This document shows, one piece after another, positions 39,010-47,991 of a stretch of 64,000 nucleotides of DNA (position 1 is its first letter; the number at the start of each line of letters is the position of its first letter). The translations under genes were made by a program, and so were the position numbers. This DNA comes from Actinoplanes campanulatus (GTDB taxonomy: Bacteria > Actinomycetota > Actinomycetes > Mycobacteriales > Micromonosporaceae). Below the pieces are notes generated by a model, which saw only the letters and a list, made by a program, of their open reading frames with translations, was not told the DNA's origin and did no database searches. Location of the stretch: contig NZ_BMPW01000032.1 of assembly GCF_014647795.1 (NCBI RefSeq), forward strand, positions 1 through 64,000, written 5' to 3'.

Positions 39010-41418
39010 GTGCGCAAGGTGGTCGCAGGGCTGCTTGGCGCCGCGGTCGTGACCAGTGTCGGGGCGATGGCACCGACGATGGTCGCAGCGGCACCCCCCT
39101 CGGATCCAGTCCCGTCGTCAGCGGCCGGCGAGGCGGCCCACGTTGATGACCTGCCCAACCCCCTTGAGGAGAAGCGCCGCGCGTTGCGCGAGCAGGCAGT
39201 CTCCGAGGTGATCAGCGGCGAGGCCAAGGTCGAGACCCGAAACGGCAGCAAGGTCGTCAATCTGGGCCGGACCTACGGCAACGGGGGCTTCGGTCACCCC
39301 GGCAAGAACCAGTACGTGGAACTGGGCCGTGAACAGACCGACAAGATCTTCGTGATCCTGACCGAGTTCGGCAACACGCGGCATCCGTCGTACCCGGACC
39401 AGGACACGACGACGCAGTTCGCCGGCCCGTCGACCTTCGAGGGCCCGCTGCACAACGCCATCCCGGCTCCGGACCGGACGGTGGACAACTCCACGGTCTG
39501 GCAGGCGGACTACGCGCCGGACTACTTCCGGAAGCTGTACTTCGGCACCGGCAAGGACGTCGAGTCGGTCAAGACCTACTTCGAGAGCCAGTCGTCCGGC
39601 CGCTACAGCGTCGACGGACAGGTCTCCGACTGGGTCAAGGTGCCCTACAACGAGGCCCGCTACGGCCGGTCGAACGACAACCCGATCGACACCAACGGCG
39701 ACGACCCGGCCGTCTGCGAGAGCAGCAACTGCACCAACGTGTGGGCGCTGGTCCGGGACGGCGTGAACCAGTGGTACGCGGACCAGAAGGCGGCCGGCAA
39801 GACCGAGGCCGAGATCAACACCGCGCTCAAGGAGTACGACGTCTACGACCGGTACGACTTCGACGGCGACGGAAACTTCAACGAGTCCGACGGCTACCTG
39901 GACCACTTCCAGATCGTCCACTCCGGTGGCGACCAGGCCGACGGTGACCCGTACCAGGGTGAGGACGCGGTCTGGAGCCACCGCTGGTACGCCTACTCCA
40001 GCAGCGCCGGGGCGACCGGCCCGGACTTCAACAAGCTGGGTGGCACCCAGGTCGGCACGAGTGGCCTGTGGGTCGGTGACTACACCATCCAGCCGGAGAA
40101 CGGTGGCCTGAGCGTCTTCGTCCACGAGTACGCGCACGACCTCGGTCTGCCGGACGACTACGACACCAGCGGGGGCGGCGACAACAACAACGAGCACTGG
40201 ACGCTGATGGCGCAGAGCCGCCTCAGCGCCAAGAACGACCAGGGCATCGGCACCCGCCCCGGCGACCTCGGCGCGTGGAACAAGCTCCAGCTGGGCTGGC
40301 TCAACTACGAGTCCGTCAAGGCCGGCGCCAAGAAGGTCGTCAACCTGGGCCCGGAGGAGTACAACACCAAGAAGAAGCAGGCCGTCGTGGTGAACCTGCC
40401 GGACAAGCCGGTCACCACCAACCTCGGCACTCCGTACGCCGGGTCCAAGCAGTTCTTCTCCGGCAACGCCGACGACCTGAACGTCTCGCTGTCCACGCCG
40501 ATCGACCTGACCGGCAAGACGACCGCGAGCTTCAGCGCCAAGGGCCGCTACGCGATCGAGCTGGACTACGACTACCTCTACGCCGAGGCCTCCACCGACG
40601 GCGGCGCGAACTGGACGAAGCTCGACGGTACGGCCGCGGGCGCGCCCTTCGTCAAGGACGGCGCGGGTGCTCCGGCGATCAGCGGCACGACCAAGGACGC
40701 CTGGGTCGACATCACCGTTCCGCTGGACGCGTACGCCGGCAAGAAGTTCGACTTCCGGCTGCGGTACGTGACCGACGGTGGCGTCTCGGAGGGTGGCTTC
40801 TTCGGCGACGAGCTGACCGTCACCGCCGACGGCGCCGTGATCAGCACCGAGGGCGCCGAGGCCACCTCGTCCTGGACGCTCGGTGGGTTCACGATCGTGG
40901 GCGCCTCCGTCACCCAGAGCTACCCGAACTACTACATCGCCGGTTACCGCAGCTACACGTCCTACGACAAGTACCTGGCGACCGGGCCGTACAACTTCGG
41001 CTTCCTCAACACGAAGCCGGACTGGGTGGAGCACTACAACTACCAGCAGGGCCTGCTCATCTCGTACTGGGACACCTCGCAGGTGGACAACAACACCAAC
41101 GAGCACCCGGGTGCGGGCCGCAACCTCTACATCGACGCCCACCCGAAGCCGTTCCTGAACCCGAACGGGGTTCCGTGGCGGTCGCGGGTCCAGGTGTACG
41201 ACGCGCCGTTCAGCTTCTACCCGACCGACGGGATGAAGCTGCACCTCAACGGTGTGGAGTCGGTGGTCAAGCCGCTGCCCGGCAACCCGGTCTTCAACGA
41301 CAAGGACAAGTACTACTACGAGGAGCTGCCGAACCACGGCGTCAAGCTCCCCGCGACCGGCGTCAAGATCGCGGTGCTGAGCCAGGTCGGCACGTCCATG
41401 ACGGTCGCCGTCTTCTGA
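39010..41418 (+). CDS. Secreted M6 (immune inhibitor A-type) metalloprotease
   Basis: The 802-aa protein has a Sec signal peptide (MRKVVAGLLGAAVVTSVGAMA, cleavage near VAAA). The zinc-protease motif is H372-E-Y-A-H376-D-L-G-L-P-D, the M6 pattern. A calcium-type loop (DFDGDGNFNESDG) lies about 80 residues before it. The C-terminal part is beta-rich with a MAM-like/immune-inhibitor A region. It should be exported and degrade proteins outside the cell. The start is GTG 39010 with GGAGG 8 nt upstream. A 10-bp terminator hairpin follows. Confidence 0.93.
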   Translation: MRKVVAGLLGAAVVTSVGAMAPTMVAAAPPSDPVPSSAAGEAAHVDDLPNPLEEKRRALREQAVSEVISGEAKVETRNGSKVVNLGRTYGNGGFGHPGKNQYVELGREQTDKIFVILTEFGNTRHPSYPDQDTTTQFAGPSTFEGPLHNAIPAPDRTVDNSTVWQADYAPDYFRKLYFGTGKDVESVKTYFESQSSGRYSVDGQVSDWVKVPYNEARYGRSNDNPIDTNGDDPAVCESSNCTNVWALVRDGVNQWYADQKAAGKTEAEINTALKEYDVYDRYDFDGDGNFNESDGYLDHFQIVHSGGDQADGDPYQGEDAVWSHRWYAYSSSAGATGPDFNKLGGTQVGTSGLWVGDYTIQPENGGLSVFVHEYAHDLGLPDDYDTSGGGDNNNEHWTLMAQSRLSAKNDQGIGTRPGDLGAWNKLQLGWLNYESVKAGAKKVVNLGPEEYNTKKKQAVVVNLPDKPVTTNLGTPYAGSKQFFSGNADDLNVSLSTPIDLTGKTTASFSAKGRYAIELDYDYLYAEASTDGGANWTKLDGTAAGAPFVKDGAGAPAISGTTKDAWVDITVPLDAYAGKKFDFRLRYVTDGGVSEGGFFGDELTVTADGAVISTEGAEATSSWTLGGFTIVGASVTQSYPNYYIAGYRSYTSYDKYLATGPYNFGFLNTKPDWVEHYNYQQGLLISYWDTSQVDNNTNEHPGAGRNLYIDAHPKPFLNPNGVPWRSRVQVYDAPFSFYPTDGMKLHLNGVESVVKPLPGNPVFNDKDKYYYEELPNHGVKLPATGVKIAVLSQVGTSMTVAVF

Positions 41419-41435
41419 TTCACACGGCAACACGC

Positions 41436-41464
41436 GGCGCCCGGGTCGAGACGGCCCGGGCGCC
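41436..41464 (+). terminator. Terminator after the M6 protease gene
   Basis: GGCGCCCGGG (41436-41445) and CCCGGGCGCC (41455-41464) form a perfect 10-bp stem with a 9-nt loop, 17 nt after the stop. Confidence 0.75.
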
Positions 41465-41537
41465 GTTCCACGTTCGGGAACCGATACCCCCGGCGATTCG
41501 TCCTATCTTCGAAGCCTCACCCGGGAAGGATTCAGTC

Positions 41538-41999
41538 ATGCGCGCTCGTCCTCCGTACCGGATCGGTCTGGCTTTGACGGCCGTGGCGATCGTCGCCGGT
41601 TGCGCCTCGCCCCCGTCCCTCGGCACTCCGCCGGCGTCCTCCTCGTCCTCGACGGCGCCGACACCATCGGAGGCACCGCCGTCGGAAGCACCCTCGTCGG
41701 AAGCACCGTCGTCTGCGGAGCCTCTGCCGACGATCACGTTGACGAAGAAGCCGCCGAAGGAGCCCACCGATCCGCAGCCGAGCACCGGCTGGGTGACCGG
41801 AATGGTCACCCGTGGGGGTAAAGGTCCGTGTTACGGCATGATCGCCGACGACGGCCAGCGGTACGCGCTCTACTCCACCGAGGGTGTCGAACTGGCCAAG
41901 GGCGACCGGATCAATGCGCACCTGGAAACCACCATGCTGCGCATCTACTGCGGTCCGGGCACCCTGATGGCGATGACCGAGGTGAAACAGATCAAATGA
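41538..41999 (+). CDS. Putative lipoprotein with Ser/Pro-rich linker (153 aa)
   Basis: The signal peptide RIGLALTAVAIVAGC ends in the lipobox VAGC. A low-complexity Ser/Pro/Glu linker with PSEAPPSEAPSSEAPSS repeats follows (about 30-60), then a small beta-rich domain holding two Cys (GPCYGM and IYCGPGT). The domain may be a small OB- or SH3-like fold; I do not recognise a family. GGAAGGA lies before the ATG. It is probably anchored to the outside of the membrane. Confidence 0.8.
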   Translation: MRARPPYRIGLALTAVAIVAGCASPPSLGTPPASSSSSTAPTPSEAPPSEAPSSEAPSSAEPLPTITLTKKPPKEPTDPQPSTGWVTGMVTRGGKGPCYGMIADDGQRYALYSTEGVELAKGDRINAHLETTMLRIYCGPGTLMAMTEVKQIK

Positions 42000-42065
42000 T
42001 CACGGTGTGGCTTGATTTCCGCACTGCCCGGCATCATGCGTGACAGCGGCGCATAGGCTGACAGG

Positions 42066-42992
42066 ATGGGCGGTCGGGTGGACGAGTCGTGCGTGCTGAC
42101 GGAAGGGCCGTGGAAGCACCGGTTCGTCGGCGCGAACGGCAGCCGGTTCCATGTCGCTGAGGTCGGCACCGGACCGCTCGTGCTCTTCCTGCACGGCTTC
42201 CCCGAGTTCTGGTGGGCCTGGCACGACATCATGGTCCGCGTCGCGGACGCGGGCTTCCGGGCCGCCGCCATCGATCTGCGCGGTTACGGCGCGAGCGACA
42301 AACCACCCCGGGGGTACGACGGCTACACCATGGCCGCCGACGTCACCGGCCTGATCCGGGCTCTCGGCGAACGGTCGGCCACCGTGGTCGGCGCGGGCGC
42401 CGGCGGCATGATCGGCTGGGCGGCCGCCTCGTTCCACCCGAAACTGGTCAACCGGCTCGTGGTGCTCGGCGCGGCGCATCCGCTGCGGTTGCGGGCCGCC
42501 CTCTTCGCCGACCCGCGGGGCCAGCTCTCCGCATCGGCGACCGTCCTGCGCTTCCAGGTGCCGCGCTTCGAGCACGTGCTGACCCGCGACAACGCCGCCC
42601 TGGTCGGCGATCTGATGACCCAGTGGTCCAGCCCGCGGTTCGCGGCCTCACCGGAGTTCGCGGATTACTCGGCCCGCTGCCGGGAGGCGATGCAGATCCC
42701 ACAGGCGTCGTTCTGCGCGCTGGAGGCGTACCGGTGGGTGGCGCGCAGCGCTCTGCGGCTCCAGGGCTACCGGTTCGTGAAGCTCATGCAGCGGCCGTCG
42801 AGTGTGCCGACCCTGCAACTGCACGGCGAGCTGGACACCGCGGTGCTGCCCCGCACCGCACAGGGTTCGGGACGCTACGTAACCGCTCCGTACGAGTGGC
42901 GGCTGATTCCGGAGGCCGGGCACTTCCTCCATCAGGAGACGCCGGACATGGTCACCGGCGAGATCCTGCGCTGGCTCAAGACCCCATCCTGA
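42066..42992 (+). CDS. Alpha/beta hydrolase, epoxide hydrolase-like, nucleophile not visible
   Basis: The 308-aa protein has the epoxide hydrolase layout: oxyanion motif FLHGFPEFWWAWH, IDLRGYGASDKPPRGYDGYT, and the distal catalytic His in PEAGHFLHQE. At the nucleophile elbow, where relatives have GHDWG, it has V-V-G109-A-G111-A-G-G, so the aspartate (position 111) is Gly. It may be inactive or use another residue. Its place after acs resembles ephE near acs in mycobacteria. No ribosome-binding site is obvious before ATG 42066. Confidence 0.78.
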   Translation: MGGRVDESCVLTEGPWKHRFVGANGSRFHVAEVGTGPLVLFLHGFPEFWWAWHDIMVRVADAGFRAAAIDLRGYGASDKPPRGYDGYTMAADVTGLIRALGERSATVVGAGAGGMIGWAAASFHPKLVNRLVVLGAAHPLRLRAALFADPRGQLSASATVLRFQVPRFEHVLTRDNAALVGDLMTQWSSPRFAASPEFADYSARCREAMQIPQASFCALEAYRWVARSALRLQGYRFVKLMQRPSSVPTLQLHGELDTAVLPRTAQGSGRYVTAPYEWRLIPEAGHFLHQETPDMVTGEILRWLKTPS

Positions 42993-43209
42993 GCAGCCCC
43001 TTAGGCTCGCCTTAAGTGATCTTTAGTGGACCGGTCAAGCCCGCTCCACCTGGCTTAGTGTCACGGTCGTGGGAACGGTGGCACCGCTCCCAGACATGCC
43101 ACTCAACGTAGCCGCACCCGGCAGAACGACGCAGTCCCCCACCGTCCCGACCGAAGCCCGGCGACCATTCCCCTTTCTCTCCTCGCCGGTCACGGGCATC
43201 GGAACGGAC

Positions 43210-43242
43210 AAGGGCTCCCCGCCTCGGAGGCGGGGAGCCCTT
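43210..43242 (-). terminator. Strong terminator after the ESX-associated operon
   Basis: AAGGGCTCCCCGCC (43210-43223) pairs perfectly with GGCGGGGAGCCCTT (43229-43242) around a 5-nt loop. It lies 31 nt past the stop of the minus-strand gene at 43273. The rest of the gap 42993-43272 contains no gene I can support. Confidence 0.8.
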
Positions 43243-43272
43243 CCCAACTTCTGTGTCTCGGCCCTATGCCGG

Positions 43273-43635
43273 TCAGATGCGGTGCTCGTAGCGGTCGCGA
43301 ACCTCGCCGGCCGGAGCCCAGCCCTGGTAGACGCCGTAGTCGAACTCCTCGAGCCCGAGCTGGCGGGCCACCGGGGCACGGCCACCGGTGTACTCCAGGC
43401 GCAGCCAGTTGTCGGCCTCGGCCAGCACGATGAACGGCTCACCCCGCCAGGTGCAGAGGGTCCGGACGTAGGACATCTCGTCGTACTCGTCCGGCTCCAG
43501 GACACGGACGAACCGGCCCGGCCGGATCTCCTCGAAACCGTCGAGCGCCGTGGTGCTGTAGATCCGGACCCGGTCGCCGTCAGGCGCCGCGTCGAACTCC
43601 TGCCCCTGCCAGGAGACCACGTAGCCGTCGCGCAT
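43273..43635 (-). CDS. Hypothetical protein (120 aa) coupled to the SseB-type gene
   Basis: A compact, acidic, probably beta-rich protein (for example DGDRVRIYSTTALDGFEEI and RFVRVLEPDEYDEMSYVRTLC). No family is recognised with certainty. It starts in a TGATG overlap with the stop of the large SseB-type gene, so the two are translated together. A location at the end of an ESX-type locus suggests an accessory or immunity-like role, which is inference. An adjoining GTG at 43638 is an alternative start. Confidence 0.75.
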   Translation of the reverse strand: MRDGYVVSWQGQEFDAAPDGDRVRIYSTTALDGFEEIRPGRFVRVLEPDEYDEMSYVRTLCTWRGEPFIVLAEADNWLRLEYTGGRAPVARQLGLEEFDYGVYQGWAPAGEVRDRYEHRI

Positions 43636-46600
43636 CACTGCTCACCCACCCGGCGCCACAGCGGGCCGTCCATGTCGAAGATCGCGATCATCCGCTCGTT
43701 ACCGTCCGCGTCGACGCGCCACAGCTGTGCGCCGTGCGGCAGCCGGACACTGTCCACCTTGAACTCGGCGATGACGTCACGGCCCTCACCGGGCGCGAAC
43801 CCGTTGCCACGGAACGGGGGACGCTCGATCACCCAGCCGTCCATGGCACGCAGCGCCTGCTCGTTCTGCCCGCCGTACGGAATCCGGTACAAGCTCGGCC
43901 GGTACGCCGGCCAGCGCAGCACGAACGCCTCCTTGGCGTCCGGCTGGAACGGGGACGCCTCGTAGTACAGCCCCAGCGCGCCGAACAACTCCCCCGGAGT
44001 TCTCAGGTGCTCGACCTCGGAGGCCCGGTGCACGAACCCGGCCACCCGGTCGTAACCCCGGTCCAGGTAGTAGTCGACCTGCTCGGCGGAGATCGTCTTC
44101 TGCATGACGGTGGCCTGCTGCGCCTCGTCGCTGGCGGGCTCCGGAGCCGGCACCGGAGTGGTCGGCGTCTCGATGACCGGGCTCTCGGCCGGCTCGGCGC
44201 CGAGACCGGCCTCGGTGGCCCAGTTGGCCAGCGCGATGATCTGGGCGCCCGGGTACTTCGCCCCGACCGGCGTGCCCGGGTTCACGGCGAACGACCAGGC
44301 CGGGTCGGGCCAGTTCCGGATCAGCTCGTAGAAGCGGACCCCGACCGTACGGGTCGGCTCGCCGAAGTGCTCGGAGAGCCGGTCCTTGCTGGTGAAGACG
44401 ATGAGGTAACGCTCGCCCTCCACCTCCTCCGGCAGGAAGGCGAAGCCGGACTCGCCGGGCGCGCTGCCCGGACGGGAGTGGCTGGCGACCGGCACCAGGA
44501 CCTTGGCCAGCAGCAGCGTCGACAGGAAGACGTCGGTGTTGCCGGTGTCCGCGGCATCCTGCAACTCGCGCTCGACATCGTTGGCCGGGACGAACTCGGC
44601 GGCAGCCGGCCCGCGCGCTCCGGTCGCCGAACCCGCGACACCCAGGTTGGAGGCCCCGGACGGGGTATAGCCGGCGGTCGACACGGGCAGCGCCTGCGTG
44701 GCGAAGGTCTGCGTCGCATAGGCGGAGGCCGGGCTGCCCTGCGGCGGCAGACCGTAGGCGATCGGGCTGGGCGCCGTCGCCGGGTAGCCGACGGACGCGG
44801 TCGGAACGGCGGAACCCTGACCGGGCCGGTCGAACCCGGACGGGGCCGAGTAGGCCCGGTCGGCACCCGCGGCGCCCGGGATCACCGGTGGAATCAGATT
44901 CGTCTTGGTCGTGGCCGCGGGATGCTCCTCGGGGCTCGGCGCGACGGGCGGCGCCGGTGCGATCGAGGGCGGCGGCCCGGAGGGGCCGAACCGGTCCGTG
45001 GACGGCGGCGGGGCCGCGCGGTCCCAGGCCGCCGGGGCGGGCGGCTCGGTCGCCGGAGCACGGTTCACGCCGAGCGCCTGTGCGGCGGCGGCCATCGAGG
45101 CCGGACGCTCGGACGGCGGAGTGACCTGGCGGCGCGGCAGGCCACCGGGCCCCGCGCTTCCCGCTCCCGGACCATCGGCTCCCGGACCAGCGAGATCGGG
45201 GCCACCGAGACCCGGTGCGGACGACGCCGGCCCGGAAGGGCTGACCGGCTGCGGACCTGCGGCCGGGGCGGAGCCGCCTCCGGCCGAACCCGGGCCGAAC
45301 CCGGGCGCGGGTGAGCCCGGAACGGGCCCGGCGGCAGACGGGGCATAACCGAAATCGGGGGCGGGTGAACCCGGAACAGGCCCGGCAGTGCCGGTTGCAC
45401 CGAATCCGGGCGCCGGCGAGGCCGGAACGGGACCGCCCGCGGGCGAGGCGGGACGAATCGCGGGTGCCGGCCGACCGGCGTTGCTCACATTCGTCGAGGA
45501 AGGGACGAACCCGGCCATGCTCGACATGGAACCGCCGCCGGAAGACTGCCCAGGCTGGCGCCGCGGCAGAGCGGGACCCCCGAGCGGTGCGCCCGACGAC
45601 GGCGCGCCGCCGAACGGAGCACCCGAGGGCGGGGCACTGCTGAACGGAGCACCCGAGGGCGGGGCACTGGCGGGCGGCGCACTCGCCGGGAGGGTGCCGC
45701 TGGGCGGGCCGCTCGCCGGGCGGGCGCCGGCGTTCCCGGCCCAGCTCGGGTTGATCTGCGCCTCAGCCGGGTCATACGGCGCGACGTGCTCGGGCACCGG
45801 CGGCGTGTTGGCCATCGGGGTGCGCGTCGGCAGCGGCGCGCGCAGGTCCTGGAGTGGCCCGCGCGGGTCCTCCTCGGGGCTGAACGGCATACCGGGCCGC
45901 TCCCAACCGGGCGTGGCCATGCCCGACCCGGAAACACTCCGGCCGGACGGAACCGCCGACGCCGGCGCGAGACCGGGCGGAACGGACCCCGGGGCGGCCG
46001 GGCTCCGCGGTGCTCCCGTAACCGGGGGCACCGGGTAGGCCGCGGGCGCGGGCGGAGCCTCGTAGGCAGCCGGGGGCGGGTAACCGGCGGACGCGGGAGG
46101 AGCCGGCGGCTGGTAGCCCGAGGGAGCGGGCGGGACCGGCGACTGGTAGGCCGCGGGAGTGGCCGGAGCGGTCGTCCCCGCCGGCGCGCGCACCGGCAGG
46201 CCGCTGGACGCGGTCCCGCTGGGCGTCCGCACCGGCAGGCCACCCGGCCCGACCGGAGGCTGTGCACCGCCGATGGCTCCCACCGGCGGGGCGCCCGGTG
46301 CGGCGGCCGGGGCCGCGGCGGCCGGCGCCTGATCATAGGTCGGCCCGCCGGCCGTGTTCTCCCCGGTCCGGTTCGCCGCCAGCGCCGCCGCGCCGAGCTC
46401 CTGGATCTTCGAGGTGGTGTGCGCCTCACGCCCGGGCCCCCGGGTGGGCAGCCGCAGGTCACCGCGAGCGAGCTGGGCCACGAACCAGGCCGGCAGGTAG
46501 CCCTCGATCGGCAGGCCGGGGTTGACCGCCAGCCACCACTCGAGGTTGGGCCAGGTGTTGGCCAGCTCGGAATACGGCACCCGCCGCGCCGAACCGGCGT

Positions 46601-46835
46601 AGTCGGCGAGGCAGGCCCGCAACGCCGCATTCGACGTGAACGCCAGCACATGGGTGCGCCCGCCGGTGCTCCACGTGCCCCAGCCAAGCGGCGCGAGGCC
46701 GGCCAGTACGTCGGCGGAGACCGGTAACAACAGGTCGACACCGGCGAGAATGCGGAAGTAGGACTCCTGGTCGTCGGTGCGCAACGCATCGCGCATCGCA
46801 ACCTCGGCGTCCGTAGCCGGTTCCCACTCGGACAC
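43635..46835 (-). CDS. Large SseB-type protein with Pro/Ala-rich linker (1066 aa)
   Basis: Two SseB N-terminal-like domains (about residues 15-130 and 740-880) share the pattern LLLPVS or LVPVA, then LAFTS or IVFTS, and W-P-N/D-x-x-W-x-x-AVNPG. They are joined by about 550 residues of Pro/Ala/Gly/Ser linker. The linker includes GPVPGSPAPGFG-like repeats (three copies) and PSGAPFGGAP repeats. The C-terminal part (about 900-1066) is a further globular domain. SseB-like proteins accompany ESX loci in actinobacteria. GTG 46835 has GGAGAGG 6 nt upstream. It lies between two WXG100 genes and a 120-aa gene. Confidence 0.82.
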   Translation of the reverse strand: MSEWEPATDAEVAMRDALRTDDQESYFRILAGVDLLLPVSADVLAGLAPLGWGTWSTGGRTHVLAFTSNAALRACLADYAGSARRVPYSELANTWPNLEWWLAVNPGLPIEGYLPAWFVAQLARGDLRLPTRGPGREAHTTSKIQELGAAALAANRTGENTAGGPTYDQAPAAAAPAAAPGAPPVGAIGGAQPPVGPGGLPVRTPSGTASSGLPVRAPAGTTAPATPAAYQSPVPPAPSGYQPPAPPASAGYPPPAAYEAPPAPAAYPVPPVTGAPRSPAAPGSVPPGLAPASAVPSGRSVSGSGMATPGWERPGMPFSPEEDPRGPLQDLRAPLPTRTPMANTPPVPEHVAPYDPAEAQINPSWAGNAGARPASGPPSGTLPASAPPASAPPSGAPFSSAPPSGAPFGGAPSSGAPLGGPALPRRQPGQSSGGGSMSSMAGFVPSSTNVSNAGRPAPAIRPASPAGGPVPASPAPGFGATGTAGPVPGSPAPDFGYAPSAAGPVPGSPAPGFGPGSAGGGSAPAAGPQPVSPSGPASSAPGLGGPDLAGPGADGPGAGSAGPGGLPRRQVTPPSERPASMAAAAQALGVNRAPATEPPAPAAWDRAAPPPSTDRFGPSGPPPSIAPAPPVAPSPEEHPAATTKTNLIPPVIPGAAGADRAYSAPSGFDRPGQGSAVPTASVGYPATAPSPIAYGLPPQGSPASAYATQTFATQALPVSTAGYTPSGASNLGVAGSATGARGPAAAEFVPANDVERELQDAADTGNTDVFLSTLLLAKVLVPVASHSRPGSAPGESGFAFLPEEVEGERYLIVFTSKDRLSEHFGEPTRTVGVRFYELIRNWPDPAWSFAVNPGTPVGAKYPGAQIIALANWATEAGLGAEPAESPVIETPTTPVPAPEPASDEAQQATVMQKTISAEQVDYYLDRGYDRVAGFVHRASEVEHLRTPGELFGALGLYYEASPFQPDAKEAFVLRWPAYRPSLYRIPYGGQNEQALRAMDGWVIERPPFRGNGFAPGEGRDVIAEFKVDSVRLPHGAQLWRVDADGNERMIAIFDMDGPLWRRVGEQ

Positions 46836-47072
46836 GTCCACCCTCTCCCCACGCGTGCCAACGAGCCAACTCAACGCGTATAACCTACAAGGTCAGGCCA
46901 CAATCACAATGGGCGGCGGTGTGCTGACAGGTAGGTCGCAACATCGGCACGCCGGGGACGAGATCACCCACGCCTCACGGGCGCTCATTGATCACCTGAC
47001 GCGATCATTCAACAACCGATGGTAACCGCGAGGGCGGGGTAGACCATTACGCGAATGGGCGACCCCGACAGC

Positions 47073-47366
47073 TCACTGGAACCGCTGGGTCGCCGACCGC
47101 TCGGTGTCGAGGTAGTCGTTGCACGAGTGATCCACGGCGCCCTTGATCCGCCGCAGGATGTGCGACAGATCCTCGGAGGCCTGCCGCCACTTGGCTTGAC
47201 GTTCCGCGTACGCCTCCTGGGCCGAACCCTCCCAGGTCTGGACCAGCGGGCCCGCGTCGCGCTCGAGCTGGTCGAGGTTCGACCGCAGCGTGTTCAGCGC
47301 CTTCTCGATGTCGGCGCCGGCCTGCTGGAGCGCGCCGAAGTTGACGAGCAGAAGACCGTCGTTCAT
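47073..47366 (-). CDS. WXG100 protein (ESAT-6/CFP-10-like)
   Basis: The 97-aa helical hairpin protein has the turn motif W-E-G (VQTWEGSAQEAYAERQ) near residue 45. The C-terminus has Y-L-D-T-E, a YxxxE export signal of type VII substrates. It starts with ATG 47366 with GGAGG 7 nt upstream. It probably dimerises with the product of the neighbouring gene and is exported by the ESX system whose EccE is encoded at 47988. Confidence 0.9.
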   Translation of the reverse strand: MNDGLLLVNFGALQQAGADIEKALNTLRSNLDQLERDAGPLVQTWEGSAQEAYAERQAKWRQASEDLSHILRRIKGAVDHSCNDYLDTERSATQRFQ

Positions 47367-47383
47367 GGGATTCCTCCGATCGA

Positions 47384-47701
47384 TCAGAGCGGCAGAGTGA
47401 ACGTGCCGCCGGTCTGGCTGACCCTGGAAGCGGCATCACTGTCGGCCGCGTCGTAGCTGGTGCCGGACGAGCGAATCGCCTCGGCGGTCTCGGCGAGCGC
47501 GTTGTTGAGGCTGTTCAGATCCGTCGCGTACTGCTGCTTGACGTGCTCGAACGCGTTCGCGCCCATGCCCTTCCAGGAGCTACTGAGAACCGACAACTCG
47601 GACATCAGCGTGCTCAGCATGCTCTGCAGCGCGGCGTTCGTGTCGTCGAACTTGGTGGCGGTACTCGCCATCACCGCGGCTTCGGCTTGCGTCTGCGCCA
47701 T
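47384..47701 (-). CDS. WXG100 protein (ESAT-6/CFP-10-like)
   Basis: The 105-aa protein has the turn motif W-K-G (LSSSWKGMGANAFEHVKQQ) near residue 43. The tail has Y-D-A-A-D, a YxxxD type VII export signal. It is the first of two adjacent WXG100 genes, 17 nt apart. They should form a heterodimer, as EsxA and EsxB do. The upstream gap to 47946 contains a DnaA box and the eccE promoter. Confidence 0.9.
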   Translation of the reverse strand: MAQTQAEAAVMASTATKFDDTNAALQSMLSTLMSELSVLSSSWKGMGANAFEHVKQQYATDLNSLNNALAETAEAIRSSGTSYDAADSDAASRVSQTGGTFTLPL

Positions 47702-47864
47702 CGGACGTCACCCCTCCCGTTCAGAAATCCGATTCGGACCAACGCTTCATCGACGTGGGCCACTAGGCTAGCCGGTCGCGGCCTGGACCGGGGGCCCGCC
47801 GCGAACGACATCGGCGACGACGTTAGCGGCCCGGAGCGAGAGACGGCAGTCCTGGTGACGAACC

Positions 47865-47873
47865 TGTGGATAA
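47865..47873 (-). promoter_or_regulatory. DnaA box between the ESX genes and eccE
   Basis: TGTGGATAA is the exact complement of TTATCCACA. A near match, TGTGGACGA, follows at 47895-47903. Position and spacing resemble the pair at 33259-33286. Confidence 0.4.
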
Positions 47874-47946
47874 CTCCGTGATCGTTTCCGGCCCTGTGGA
47901 CGAACCCCGGGTCCGGCCGCACGCTGCCCTACGATATGGGCCGCGC

Positions 47947-47991
47947 ATGACCGTGGAGGAACGACCGACGACGGAGAGGGGCGGCTCGTGA
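47947..47991 (+). CDS. Possible 14-codon upstream ORF overlapping eccE start
   Basis: ATG 47947 opens a 14-codon frame (MTVEERPTTERGGS) that ends with TGA in a GTGA overlap with the eccE start. TACGAT at 47930-47935 would place the transcript start only a few bases before it. It may feed ribosomes onto eccE or be chance; the peptide has no known homologue. Confidence 0.3.
   Translation: MTVEERPTTERGGS

Noticed and set aside
43000-43020. Iron-box-like sequence near TTAGGCTCGCCTTAAG
   Set aside because: The symmetry is only partial compared with the 19-bp IdeR/DmdR consensus, and no iron-related gene follows.
43069-43260. Open frame starting with GTG 43069
   Set aside because: It runs straight through the strong terminator hairpin at 43210-43242 and then antisense through two coupled genes.
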